A stretch of 64,000 nt of DNA, from positions 1 through 64,000 of the forward strand of contig NZ_QTSZ01000047.1 in the NCBI RefSeq assembly GCF_003730295.1, read 5' to 3'. Origin of the DNA: Ornithinibacillus gellani (GTDB taxonomy: Bacteria; Bacillota; Bacilli; Bacillales; Amphibacillaceae). Positions 50,983 to 59,644 of this stretch are shown one piece after another; within the stretch, counting starts at the first letter, position 1, and each line of letters begins with the position of its first letter. The notes beneath the pieces are model-generated. The model worked only from the letters and a program-made list of their open reading frames with translations. It did no database searches and had not been told where the DNA came from. A program made the position numbers and the translations under genes.

Positions 50983-52605
50983 TTATTCACTTTTGATTTG
51001 ATAATGTGCTTTTACTTGTTCACGGAGCTGCCGTTTCAGGAACTTACCTACTGATGTTTTAGGAATGGCGTCGAGAAATAATACATCGTCTGGCAGCCAG
51101 TATTTTGCAAACTGCGGTTCTAAAAATTGGATAAAATCATCTTTCGTAACCTGTCCCTCATAGCCTTCCTTTAATACAACACAGGCAATGGGCCTTTCCT
51201 GCCATTCCGGGTCAGGGATTGCTACAACACTTGCCTCGAAAACAGCTTCATGTGCCATTAAAGCATTTTCTAAATCGACAGAGGATATCCATTCACCGCC
51301 ACTTTTAATTAAGTCCTTTGTGCGGTCAACGATTTTCATGGTACCCTCTTTATCGACCGTGACAACATCCCCGGTATGGAACCAGCCGTCAATAAAGGCC
51401 AATTCACTGCGCTCATCTCGATAATAAGCATCAGCAATCCATGGTCCGCGAACGAGAAGCTCACCCATTTCTTCATCATTCCACTCTACTTCACCATCAC
51501 TGCCAATCACTTTCATTTCTAAGCCTGGTACCAGAATACCTTGTCTAGAGCGTTCCTGCAGTTTCTCGTCTTCGCTCAAATCCTGTTGATAGCTTTTTAG
51601 CCTGGAAATGGTAACGAGTGGTGTCGTTTCTGTTGCACCATATGCATGATAAAAAGGAATATTATATTTCTTTTCAAAGGCGCGAATGAGTCCGAGTGGT
51701 GCTGCTGAACCGCCACATAAAACGGAGCGAAGACTAGACGTATCATAATTTCCTTTTTCTAATTCCTGCAAAAGTCCAAGCCATATGGTTGGGACACCTG
51801 CAGTAATGGTTACACGAAATCGCTCAATGAATGCCGCTAATCGCTGTGGGGTAAAGCGCGGCCCCGGCATGACTTGGGTGCTGCCAAACCAGGTACAGGC
51901 AAACGGCAGTCCCCATGCGTTCACATGGAATTGTGGAACAACCGGCATCGCCGTGTCGGATTCAGAAATAGCACCGCCGTCAGCCAGTCCAAGTGCCAAA
52001 CTATGCAGTACGATGCCGCGGTGACTATACACAACCCCTTTTGGTTTGCCAGTTGTAGCGGATGTGTAGCACATACCGGCAGGGTCATTCTCATCCAGGT
52101 CATGGCGAAATGGATAGGCCGGATCGCCATCTGTGAGAAGCTGTTCATAATTGTATAATGGTTGTAAAGTAGTATCAGGAAGTGTGCTTTTGTCAGACAT
52201 GATGACATACGCTTTTACGGTAGTTAAATGTGGGTGGATCTTTTCAATCAACGGCAGAATATCTTCATCAATAAATAATATTTCATCTTCCGCATGATTA
52301 ATGATATAAATGATATGCTCAGGGGATAAGCGGATATTAATGGTATGCAGGACAGCGCCCATTCCGGGTGCGGCGAAGTAAATCTCTAGGTGACGATGAT
52401 GATTCCAGGCCAGCGTGCCGACTTTATCGCCCTTTTCAATACCTAGTCGAGCAAGGGCACTCATTAACCTTCGAGTGCGGTGACCAACCTCTTTGTAGGT
52501 AAGTCGATGGAGTGTATCATGGGTTTGGGAAATGACTTCCTTTTTTGAAAAAAACTTTTCCGCATGTTCCATCATGGAGCCAACAAGCAAAGGTGTTTGC
52601 ATCAT
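50983..52605 (-). CDS. Acyl-CoA ligase (fatty-acid type AMP-forming enzyme)
   Basis: The 540-residue ANL-family ligase has the P-loop YTSATTGKPKGVVYSHRG, YGATETTP, GWFHTGDVVTVD, DRTKDLIKSGGEWIS and PKTSVGKFLKR with the C-terminal catalytic lysine. It resembles medium- or long-chain fatty-acyl-CoA ligases and is much longer than PaaK (about 430 residues), so it is not a phenylacetate-CoA ligase by type. The start at 52605 follows AAAGGAG. The upstream frame adds seven unsupported residues. Confidence 0.88.
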   Translation of the reverse strand: MMQTPLLVGSMMEHAEKFFSKKEVISQTHDTLHRLTYKEVGHRTRRLMSALARLGIEKGDKVGTLAWNHHRHLEIYFAAPGMGAVLHTINIRLSPEHIIYIINHAEDEILFIDEDILPLIEKIHPHLTTVKAYVIMSDKSTLPDTTLQPLYNYEQLLTDGDPAYPFRHDLDENDPAGMCYTSATTGKPKGVVYSHRGIVLHSLALGLADGGAISESDTAMPVVPQFHVNAWGLPFACTWFGSTQVMPGPRFTPQRLAAFIERFRVTITAGVPTIWLGLLQELEKGNYDTSSLRSVLCGGSAAPLGLIRAFEKKYNIPFYHAYGATETTPLVTISRLKSYQQDLSEDEKLQERSRQGILVPGLEMKVIGSDGEVEWNDEEMGELLVRGPWIADAYYRDERSELAFIDGWFHTGDVVTVDKEGTMKIVDRTKDLIKSGGEWISSVDLENALMAHEAVFEASVVAIPDPEWQERPIACVVLKEGYEGQVTKDDFIQFLEPQFAKYWLPDDVLFLDAIPKTSVGKFLKRQLREQVKAHYQIKSE

Positions 52606-52747
52606 ATAAACCAACTCCTTTATCAATTTTAAAAGCTTAGGCTAATCGTATCATATTATTCAGAATAATTGGTATATATTTTTACAAATGATGCCGTTAT
52701 TTTGTATATTGGAAAATAACTGGCTTGAAAATGAAGGAAGGGAAGAA

Positions 52748-54097
52748 ATGAAGAAACAGCTTGATTTTACAGAGGGGAATATTTTAAAGCAAATGATTGT
52801 CTTTTCAGGGCCAATCATGCTGACAAATTTACTACAAACCTCCTATCAATTTATCGACAGTCTATGGATAGGAAATTTGCTCGGCGCGAATGCGCTTGGT
52901 GCGGTGGCGATTTCCGGTACCATTATTTTTACCGTTCTCTCATTTGTGATTGGATTAAATAATGCGGCATTGACCATCCTATCCCAACAAAAAGGTCGAG
53001 GGGATGAAGAAGGATTAAAACGCTATTTGAATGCGTTTGTTGTGCTACTCAGCATGATGTCGATTGTACTTGGCATTTGTGGATTTTTATTATCTGAGAG
53101 TTTGCTGCGCTTACTTGGTACGCCAGCTTCGATGCTGGAGCAAGCAACTAGTTATTTACAAATCAATTTTCTTGGTATGTTGTTTTTATTTGGTTATAAC
53201 TTTATTAGTACCGTGCTCCGCGCATTGGGAGATAGCCGGACGCCGATGCGATTTGTCACCCTTGCCGTCCTTTTAAATGCCGCGCTGGATCCATTATTTA
53301 TTGCGGGCTTTAACTGGGGGATTGAAGGAGCTGCATATGCGACCATTATTGCGCAAGGTACCGCATTTGCTTATGGATTTATCCATGTACTTCGTTATAA
53401 ATTAGCGCCATTTCAATTACCACATATTCCAGCAGCAACTGAAGTGAAGCTCATACTCAATCTAGGAATCCCTTCTGGGCTGCAAATGTCTGTTATTTCT
53501 GCTGGATCTGCAGCAATTATGAGTGTAGTAGCAGTGTTTGGTTCCAATGTTGTTGGTGGATTTGGTGCTGCACAGCGGTTGGATAGCATTTTAATGCTGC
53601 CTGCACATGCACTTAGCACTTCCGTAACGAGCATGGCTGGTCAGAATATCGGTGTTCGTAATTGGGAGCGTGTACGGCAAATCGCTAGAAATGGTGTGTT
53701 ATACAATTTTGCCATCATGGCTATCGTTGGTGTACTCATCGTTTTCTTTGCGGAATATGGGATGCGGATGTTCCTAAATGAAACAGAAGCTATTACCTTC
53801 GGGGTAAATTATTTAAAAATCATGGCACTCTGCTTTCCGTTTTTGGGGATTAATTTTGTCCTGAATGGTATCGTTCGTGCTGCAGGGGCAATGTATCAAG
53901 TGCTTGTGTTGAACATTATTTCCTTTTGGGTATTGCGTTATCCCTTAACTGCTTTGGCAGCTAATCTATTTGGAGAGATAGGGATTGCCGTTGGAATGGG
54001 GGCAAGCTTTGTCATTAGTAGTTTGGTTGCATTTTTGTATTTCCGATTTGGGAAATGGCGACAGAAAAAACTGTTTCAGACTGAGAAATCCACATGA
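52748..54097 (+). CDS. MATE-family multidrug efflux transporter
   Basis: The 449-residue protein has twelve predicted helices and MATE features: GPIMLTNLLQTSYQFIDSLW, QQKGRGDEE, RALGDSRTPM and GFGAAQRLDS. It exports drugs or metabolites using an ion gradient in known members. ATG 52748 follows AAGGAAGGG. Upstream in-frame codons lack such a site. Confidence 0.9.
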   Translation: MKKQLDFTEGNILKQMIVFSGPIMLTNLLQTSYQFIDSLWIGNLLGANALGAVAISGTIIFTVLSFVIGLNNAALTILSQQKGRGDEEGLKRYLNAFVVLLSMMSIVLGICGFLLSESLLRLLGTPASMLEQATSYLQINFLGMLFLFGYNFISTVLRALGDSRTPMRFVTLAVLLNAALDPLFIAGFNWGIEGAAYATIIAQGTAFAYGFIHVLRYKLAPFQLPHIPAATEVKLILNLGIPSGLQMSVISAGSAAIMSVVAVFGSNVVGGFGAAQRLDSILMLPAHALSTSVTSMAGQNIGVRNWERVRQIARNGVLYNFAIMAIVGVLIVFFAEYGMRMFLNETEAITFGVNYLKIMALCFPFLGINFVLNGIVRAAGAMYQVLVLNIISFWVLRYPLTALAANLFGEIGIAVGMGASFVISSLVAFLYFRFGKWRQKKLFQTEKST

Positions 54098-54165
54098 GTT
54101 ATCCACAACGATGTGGAAACGTGCATAAGTTATGAACAGGCTGTGGACAGAGTTGAGGATAACTC
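54096..54165. other. Cluster of DnaA-box-like sequences within an inverted repeat
   Basis: A perfect TTATCCACA lies at 54099-54107. Near matches are TTATGAACA (54130-54138, 8 of 9) and, on the other strand, TGTGGAAAC (54112-54120) and TGTGGACAG (54142-54150), each 7 of 9. GAGTTATCC (54096-54104) and GGATAACTC (54157-54165) are perfect inverted repeats at the ends. The cluster sits after the MATE gene and may be a DnaA-binding locus. Confidence 0.5.
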
Positions 54166-54245
54166 CATATTTGGTAGGAACATATATTCATCATACTAAA
54201 TATTGCATGATGCTGTGTGAATCATGTTAGAAAGGCTGGGGGTAA

Positions 54246-54686
54246 ATGATGAAGCGAATATGGCAGCTCGGTGGCATTGGTATTTTTGTAGGCTTTTTTC
54301 TAGGTGGACTTTTCTATGTGATGGAAGCGCAGACTGGTTATCAAGTTTATACGCTACTCTTAAATATCCAATACTTTCCATCCCTATCAAACGTTCAGCT
54401 TCATGGATGGATAGAATTTATCCTTCATATGCTTGTTTCCGTGCTGCTTGTTATCCTGCTATACTATCTGTTTAAGCATTTTCAGTTGGAAAAACACATC
54501 TATCCTTATGTTATTGCCCATCTTATCATCGGTTGGGGCCATTATTTGTTTACGGCATTATCGCCAGCAACAGTAGGTATGCTTGGTCTGCAGTTATGGA
54601 TATATTGGACGATAGGTCATTTACTTCATGGTATACTCGTTGGTGTACTTATTAGATATATACTTCGTGAAGGGGAATATGCATGA
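54246..54686 (+). CDS. Uncharacterised four-helix membrane protein
   Basis: The 146-residue protein has four hydrophobic segments (about 8-28, 54-75, 85-105 and 110-138) and no recognised family. ATGATG starts lie after GGCTGGGGG. Its last four bases overlap the next gene (ATGA), so it is probably cotranscribed with the lysozyme-like protein. Confidence 0.65.
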   Translation: MMKRIWQLGGIGIFVGFFLGGLFYVMEAQTGYQVYTLLLNIQYFPSLSNVQLHGWIEFILHMLVSVLLVILLYYLFKHFQLEKHIYPYVIAHLIIGWGHYLFTALSPATVGMLGLQLWIYWTIGHLLHGILVGVLIRYILREGEYA

Positions 54687-55309
54687 TATCTCGTCAGATG
54701 AGGGCAGCAATCAAACAGACCATGTTCATCAGTGTGCTGCTACTCGTAATCTTCGTGTTGATGTCTGTTATTGGCCATCAACAAGAAAAACCAGAAGTGA
54801 AACCGAATGAAACATTACCAGCTATTTCAGATCAGGTACTTGGCTATCGCCCTCTTGTAGAAAAATATGCTGCTAAACATGACATCGCAGCGCATGTGAA
54901 TGTGCTATTGGCAATCATGATGCAGGAATCTGCTGGTCGTGGGAAGGATCCCATGCAAGCATCTGAAAGCTACTGTGGGAAAATAGGCTGTATCCAGGAT
55001 GTTGAATTATCGATTAGACAAGGGGTCAGGCATTTCGCTTCCACGCTAAAAGCTGCTGATGGGGATATGGAATTAGCAATTCAGTCCTATAATTTTGGAA
55101 AGGGATTTATTTCCTACGTCCAAAAACATTCTGGGCAATTTAGCGAACAAGCAGCAATTGATTTTTCCAAACAAATGTATGAACGTGCGGAGGATCAAAC
55201 CATTTATACCTGTTTACGAAAGGAAGCGAAGCAATACGATGCTTGTTACGGCGATATTTATTATGTGCGATCTGTTCAAGCATACCAGCGTTCATTGGTT
55301 CAGCGATGA
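54683..55309 (+). CDS. Lysozyme-like cell-wall hydrolase, membrane-anchored
   Basis: The 208-residue protein has an N-terminal membrane anchor (about 12-30). A lysozyme-like domain follows, with YRPLVEKYAAKHDIAAHVNVLLAIMMQESAG, where the catalytic Glu is in MQES, and with AIQSYNFGKGFISYV. This matches the lysozyme_like domain of CwlT and YddH relatives. A pair of cysteines (CGKIGC) may form a disulfide. It should act on peptidoglycan outside the membrane. It overlaps the preceding gene by four bases. Confidence 0.8.
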   Translation: MISRQMRAAIKQTMFISVLLLVIFVLMSVIGHQQEKPEVKPNETLPAISDQVLGYRPLVEKYAAKHDIAAHVNVLLAIMMQESAGRGKDPMQASESYCGKIGCIQDVELSIRQGVRHFASTLKAADGDMELAIQSYNFGKGFISYVQKHSGQFSEQAAIDFSKQMYERAEDQTIYTCLRKEAKQYDACYGDIYYVRSVQAYQRSLVQR

Positions 55310-55405
55310 ATGTCAACCTATCATTCGTATCGCCTGCAACAGGAAAGAAAGCATGATATGATAAAAAAATAAGCTATAAGATTGTAAATAAAGGGAGGAA
55401 TTATC

Positions 55406-55783
55406 ATGGTAAAAGAAATTCATTCTACAAATGCACCAGCAGCAATTGGACCTTATTCACAGGCTATTCAAGCAGGGGATTTTATTTATGTATCTGGACA
55501 AATTGGTGTGAATCCAGCTAATGGTGAGGTAGTTGAAGGCATTGAGGGACAAACCAAACAAGTGTTGGATAATTTACAAGCTATTTTAACAGAAGCAGGT
55601 ACGGACTTTTCGCAGGTTGTTAAATTCACGATTTACCTCGCATCCATGGATGATTTTGCGGTCGTCAATGAAATCTATGGCAGCTATTTACAAAAACCAT
55701 ATCCTGCACGCGCAACAGTCGAGGTTAGCAGACTACCAAAGGATTTATTAGTAGAAATGGATGCAGTTGTTTATACGAAATAA
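55406..55783 (+). CDS. ridA: RidA-family enamine/imine deaminase
   Basis: The 125-residue protein shows the full RidA pattern: AAIGPYSQAI, YVSGQIG, VKFTIYLASMDDF, and the active-site arginine in YPARATVEVSRLP with the C-terminal EMDAV. It hydrolyses reactive enamines such as 2-aminoacrylate. GGGAGGA precedes the ATG. The alcohol dehydrogenase gene follows after 15 bases. Confidence 0.92.
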   Translation: MVKEIHSTNAPAAIGPYSQAIQAGDFIYVSGQIGVNPANGEVVEGIEGQTKQVLDNLQAILTEAGTDFSQVVKFTIYLASMDDFAVVNEIYGSYLQKPYPARATVEVSRLPKDLLVEMDAVVYTK

Positions 55784-55798
55784 TAGGGGGCTTTCGGC

Positions 55799-56968
55799 AT
55801 GAATCCATTTATTTTTGAAAATCCGACCAGACTTATTTTTGGTGAAGGACAGCTGAAGGAATTACCCAAGCAATTAGCACCATATGGTAAAAAAGTGTTG
55901 CTGCTTTACGGTGGAGGCAGTATTAAAAAGAACGGTATTTATGATCAGGTCAAGGGGAAGTTGGCTGAGGTGGATGCAATCGTAACAGACTTTCCAGACA
56001 TTGAATCCAACCCGCGCATTTCAACTGTACGTCGCGGCGTAGAGATTTGTAAGCAAGAAGGAATTGATTTCCTGCTTGCGGTGGGGGGCGGCAGTGTTAT
56101 CGACTGTACAAAAGCGATTGCAGTCGGTGCGAAAACAGAAGCGGACATGTGGGATGTGATTACTCGGAAAGCATCCTATGATGGAGCACTTCCTTTTGGT
56201 TCGATTCTAACCCATGCTGCTACAGGTTCTGAGATGAACCGTGGCTGCGTGATCACCAATTGGGAGCTACATGAAAAAAGGGGTTGGGGTTGCCCATATA
56301 CATATGGACAGTTTTCCATCCTGGATCCAGCATTTACGACAACCGTGCCACGTAAACAAACCGCTTTAGGAATCATTGACATCATGTCTCATGTCATGGA
56401 ACATTATTTTCATTTGGAAAAAAATACGCCGATTCAGGATCAATGGTGTGAATCACTGCTTCGGACATTGATTGATGTAGCGCCAAAGCTGTTGGATGAC
56501 TTAGGAAATGTGCAACATCGGGAAACAGTGATGTTGGGTGGCGCCCTTGCATTAAGTGATATCTTGAATATGGGGTATCGTGGTGATTGGGGCTCCCATC
56601 AGTTGGGGCATGCACTATCGGCTGTCCATGACGTATCCCATGGTGATAGCTTGGCGGTCGTATTCCCCAATTGGTTAGCGTATGTACTATCATCCGAAAC
56701 AATTGGTCGACTGAAGCAATTTGCTGAAAATGTTTTTGCGATTGATGGAAAAGGGAAATCAGATAGACAAATTGCCGAAGCGGGTATTCAAGCTTTGCGA
56801 CAGTTTTGGACAGATTTGGGCGCACCTGCGACCTTATCGGACCTGTCTATTAATGCAGCTGATATTCAAACATTAGCAGAAAATACCGTCCAATTTACAG
56901 CTGAATTTGGTAATTTTAAAAAGCTATCCAGAGAGGATGCACACAAGATTTTTGAAATGAGTTTATGA
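55799..56968 (+). CDS. Iron-containing alcohol dehydrogenase (YugJ/BdhA-like)
   Basis: The 389-residue group III alcohol dehydrogenase has the NAD loop VGGGSVIDCTKAIA. Metal ligands lie in GIIDIMSHVMEHYF (Asp and His), HQLGHALSAVHDVSHGDSL (two His) and THAATGSEMNRG nearby. Relatives are NADPH-dependent butanol or long-chain aldehyde reductases. The substrate is not defined. GGGGGCTTT precedes the ATG, and it probably shares a transcript with ridA. Confidence 0.9.
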   Translation: MNPFIFENPTRLIFGEGQLKELPKQLAPYGKKVLLLYGGGSIKKNGIYDQVKGKLAEVDAIVTDFPDIESNPRISTVRRGVEICKQEGIDFLLAVGGGSVIDCTKAIAVGAKTEADMWDVITRKASYDGALPFGSILTHAATGSEMNRGCVITNWELHEKRGWGCPYTYGQFSILDPAFTTTVPRKQTALGIIDIMSHVMEHYFHLEKNTPIQDQWCESLLRTLIDVAPKLLDDLGNVQHRETVMLGGALALSDILNMGYRGDWGSHQLGHALSAVHDVSHGDSLAVVFPNWLAYVLSSETIGRLKQFAENVFAIDGKGKSDRQIAEAGIQALRQFWTDLGAPATLSDLSINAADIQTLAENTVQFTAEFGNFKKLSREDAHKIFEMSL

Positions 56969-57085
56969 CGAAGATGTTACTTCTTTGGCGAAAAGGACAG
57001 AATTATTTCCTGGGAAATGGAAGTACGTTCATTTCATGTCAAAAAAGACCATCTTATGCCACAAGTGTAAAGTCGCTTATTACAT

Positions 57086-57130
57086 TAAAAAAAGAGCCGA
57101 CCATTATTCATAAATGGCCAGCTCTTTTTC
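57086..57130 (-). terminator. Terminator of yuzB overlapping its 3' end
   Basis: On the minus strand AGAGCTGGCCATT pairs with AATGGTCGGCTCTTTTTT. The 5' arm lies inside the yuzB coding end, an economical arrangement. Confidence 0.7.
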
Positions 57131-57358
57131 TATAGCTTCTCGTATATGATTGAGACATTCTTCCGGTGTTTTTCCGTGAATGCGTTTATTGTTTACAATT
57201 GCAAATGGACGTACCCGGCATAGCCCGCAAAACGATAGACAATCATTCGTCAGCACAGCTACTTCAGGATATTCATTTTCCAAGATTTCCTCAAGATTCA
57301 TGGCTGCCATGGCATTTCCATCACAAACTTCGACAACGACAATCCCCACTTCGATCAC
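57104..57358 (-). CDS. yuzB: YuzB/DUF1450 small cysteine protein
   Basis: The 84-residue protein matches DUF1450 with EVCDGNAMA near the N-terminus and the cysteine cluster CLSFCGLCRVRPFAIVN. The spacing resembles that of thioredoxin-like ferredoxins, so metal or redox binding is possible but unproven. The terminator stem begins within its last codons. Confidence 0.85.
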   Translation of the reverse strand: MIEVGIVVVEVCDGNAMAAMNLEEILENEYPEVAVLTNDCLSFCGLCRVRPFAIVNNKRIHGKTPEECLNHIREAIEKELAIYE

Positions 57359-57434
57359 ATTCTTTCATTATAAGGTTGTCTACCATGCTATTTTTATCAT
57401 ATTGCAGCAGGCAAAGCAATTATTCTGCATGACC

Positions 57435-58700
57435 CTAAGAGGAAAGAGAATGGGAATGCTTACCTGAATATTCATGTTTATACCAAGCGGTGAGCATAAT
57501 CATTCCACTAGCGATGAGCAGTGCACTCGTAACGAAAAATACTGCTGAAAATCCGAAATGACCAGATAAAACACCACCAAGTGCTGGACCAATAATATTT
57601 CCTAAAAAGCGTAGACTCGTATTGTAGCCAAGCACCTCACCTTGCATGGACAATGGCGCTTCCTGACGAATATAGGCAATCCGAAGTGGAATGATTCCAC
57701 CGATAGCCACCCCGAGCAACAGCCGGAGAATAATAAGCTGCCATATATTCGTGACAAATGCGGCAGGAAAATAAACAATTCCAGCCATGAACAAAAGTAC
57801 AATAAGTACCTTAATATAGCCAATGCGATCTCCAAGTTTACCTAGTCTGCGTGTCATAAGTAAATTACCAAGACCCGCAGCTGAAAAGGCCATACCTGAA
57901 AATAGTGCAATATTTTCCATGCCATTTAAATCAGCAACATAGAGCGATAGAATAGGCTGAATGCTGAAGTGTGCCACCTGCACGAGCATGGAAATTAGCA
58001 TGACAATTAATAACACAGGATTTTTAGCTATATGCATGAATACTTCTTTACGCGTATAGCTCTTTTCATCTGCTTCATTCGTTTGAGCGAGCTTAAACTC
58101 TCGAATACCGAATGTCACAATGATGGCAGAAATAAATATTGTAATGGAAGTAAATTTAAAGGTTGCCGAGAATCCGTACATGTCGGCAAGCACGCCACCA
58201 ATCATTGGTCCCATCAATGTACCAGTGATACTTCCTGTTTGAAGTGTGCCGAGCACCTTGCCGGCCACTTTGCTTGGCGTCTGGGTAGAAATCAGCGCCT
58301 GAGACATCGGGATAAACCCAGTAAATACACCGGTTGCTAATCGCAATAAAAAAAGCTGCCATACCGATGTGGCAAACCCCATAAGAAATACGGATAACCC
58401 GAGTCCAGTAGCGAAAATAATCAATAGTTTTTTACGACCGTACTTGTCGCCAAAACGACCCCAAATCGGCGCAAAAGCAAATGCAGCTACGAAAGTAATA
58501 CCAAAAATCCATCCAGACCATGTTTGCACATATGCATCTGAGAAATTGCCAAATGTTTCTATATATAATGAAATAAAAGGCAATACCATGGTCATACTAC
58601 CAGCGACAAAGAAATTGGCAAACCACATGATTACCAAATTCCGTTTTACTAAATCATCGTTTGTTTGAATACTAATTGAAAAAGCCTTCCTTCTGTACAT
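57435..58700 (-). CDS. MFS multidrug-type efflux transporter
   Basis: The 421-residue protein has twelve helices with APIWGRFGDKYGRKK (the loop 2-3 motif), RLATGVFTGFIP and TGTLMGPMIGGVLAD (motif C), as in MdtG/NorA-type exporters. The substrate is unknown. The start at 58700 is preferred to the longer frame. A strong AAGGAAGG lies inside codons 4-6, which raises the possibility of a further downstream start at a non-AUG codon. A TTCGATA/TATCGAA dyad lies just upstream. Confidence 0.83.
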   Translation of the reverse strand: MYRRKAFSISIQTNDDLVKRNLVIMWFANFFVAGSMTMVLPFISLYIETFGNFSDAYVQTWSGWIFGITFVAAFAFAPIWGRFGDKYGRKKLLIIFATGLGLSVFLMGFATSVWQLFLLRLATGVFTGFIPMSQALISTQTPSKVAGKVLGTLQTGSITGTLMGPMIGGVLADMYGFSATFKFTSITIFISAIIVTFGIREFKLAQTNEADEKSYTRKEVFMHIAKNPVLLIVMLISMLVQVAHFSIQPILSLYVADLNGMENIALFSGMAFSAAGLGNLLMTRRLGKLGDRIGYIKVLIVLLFMAGIVYFPAAFVTNIWQLIILRLLLGVAIGGIIPLRIAYIRQEAPLSMQGEVLGYNTSLRFLGNIIGPALGGVLSGHFGFSAVFFVTSALLIASGMIMLTAWYKHEYSGKHSHSLSS

Positions 58701-58704
58701 ATAC

Positions 58705-58727
58705 TTCGATACCCTAAATATATCGAA
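58705..58727. promoter_or_regulatory. Dyad immediately upstream of the MFS gene
   Basis: TTCGATA (58705-58711) and TATCGAA (58721-58727) are perfect inverted repeats spaced by 9 bases, touching the start region. The half-site resembles the CTTCGA/TCGAAG palindrome at the other MFS promoter (41681-41695). Confidence 0.4.
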
Positions 58728-58854
58728 TCCCAATGAAAATCTAAAGTATTCTGCTCATAAAGCGTCTTGGCAGGATGAAGATATGAATGATCAGCCCTTA
58801 AGCACGCTTACATAAGTGTTGCAGTTACTTATAAACAAGTTTTTCCCCTCGCTT

Positions 58855-59015
58855 AAGTTTCGAGTGGAATTTTCAGCTGATTCTCTTGGATTTTTGCACT
58901 CGTCCATGGTTCGAGTTAAATTTTCATCAGGGTTTCGCTTATTTTTTGCACTCGCGCATGGTTCGAGTCAAAATTACGCACTGTATAGCTCTCATTTTTT
59001 CACTCGCGCGACTTT
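58855..59015. repeat. Tandem array 3: three degenerate 51-bp units
   Basis: CGAGT recurs at 58861, 58912 and 58964, spaced by 51 and 52 bases. The units carry TTTTTTGCACTCGCGC and AAATTTTC. They are the reverse complement of the array 2 pattern (CACTCG, poly-T, CGAGT), so this is a short, decayed relative in opposite orientation. It lies between divergent genes. Confidence 0.8.
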
Positions 59016-59111
59016 CCAGCTACATTGTAAACATAGGAAAATTTACAAAAAGCTGTTATAACGATAGGATAATATGCAATCGTAAAATCAATCCAAATTG
59101 GGGGTATTATC

Positions 59112-59303
59112 ATGTATGAGCATAAATTTGTGAAGATTGAGCTTGCTGCCTTTACCTATAAACCAAAGGAGGACTATCACGAAATAGTGTATGCGCATGA
59201 GAAAGAGGGCTGGGAGCTGGTGCAAATTTTTGTGCCGGGAATTAAACAAGTCGGCTTACCAGATGTATTTGAATTGATTTTTAAACGAAAGATAAAAGAA
59301 TAA
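59112..59303 (+). CDS. DUF4177-family small protein
   Basis: The 63-residue protein has the DUF4177 layout: YEHKFVKIEL at the start, YAHEKEGWELVQI in the middle and a terminal strand ELIFKRK. No function is known for the family. The ATG follows GGGGG about 8 bases upstream. It stands alone downstream of array 3. Confidence 0.7.
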   Translation: MYEHKFVKIELAAFTYKPKEDYHEIVYAHEKEGWELVQIFVPGIKQVGLPDVFELIFKRKIKE

Positions 59304-59312
59304 GTAAACCAT

Positions 59313-59345
59313 TCATCCGCACCTCAAGCGTTGATTCGGATGAAT
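59313..59345 (+). terminator. Stem-loop after the DUF4177 gene
   Basis: ATTCATCCG and CGGATGAAT form a perfect 9-bp stem. There is no long T-run, so intrinsic termination is uncertain. Confidence 0.45.
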
Positions 59346-59421
59346 TGTCATGAATATAGATACCCCGTTGATGGGGAAGGGTTTGACGATGAAAAACGTA
59401 TCCTCCTTAGTGAAAAAATAG

Positions 59422-59449
59422 TTGTTTTATCCTTTAATTGCTTTATAAT
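59422..59449 (+). promoter_or_regulatory. Promoter of the YpuA-type gene with a long leader
   Basis: TTGTTT (59422-59427) and TATAAT (59444-59449) are spaced by 16 bases. The predicted leader of about 190 bases contains ATGTCCA/TGGACAT (59460-59481) and TTTGATCA/TGATCAAA pairs. No known riboswitch was recognised. Confidence 0.5.
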
Positions 59450-59644
59450 TTAACGTATCATGTCCATGAAGTCTTGGACATATCTTATAGAGGGGTGCTC
59501 CGAATTCGGAAATCCGTATTGGACACCGTTATCACAAAGCGTTTGATCAACAATCTTTGCTGGCTCGTTCTTTTATAGATGGCGACAATGGTAAAAGCAT
59601 GATCAAAGGCAAGAAAACGACGTATAAAAGGGGATATACCTATT

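Noticed and set aside
50983-52605. Acyl-CoA ligase as a possible phenylacetate-CoA ligase
   Set aside because: Length and motifs fit fatty-acyl-CoA ligases, and it lies 35 kb from the paa genes. PaaK proteins are shorter and differ in sequence.
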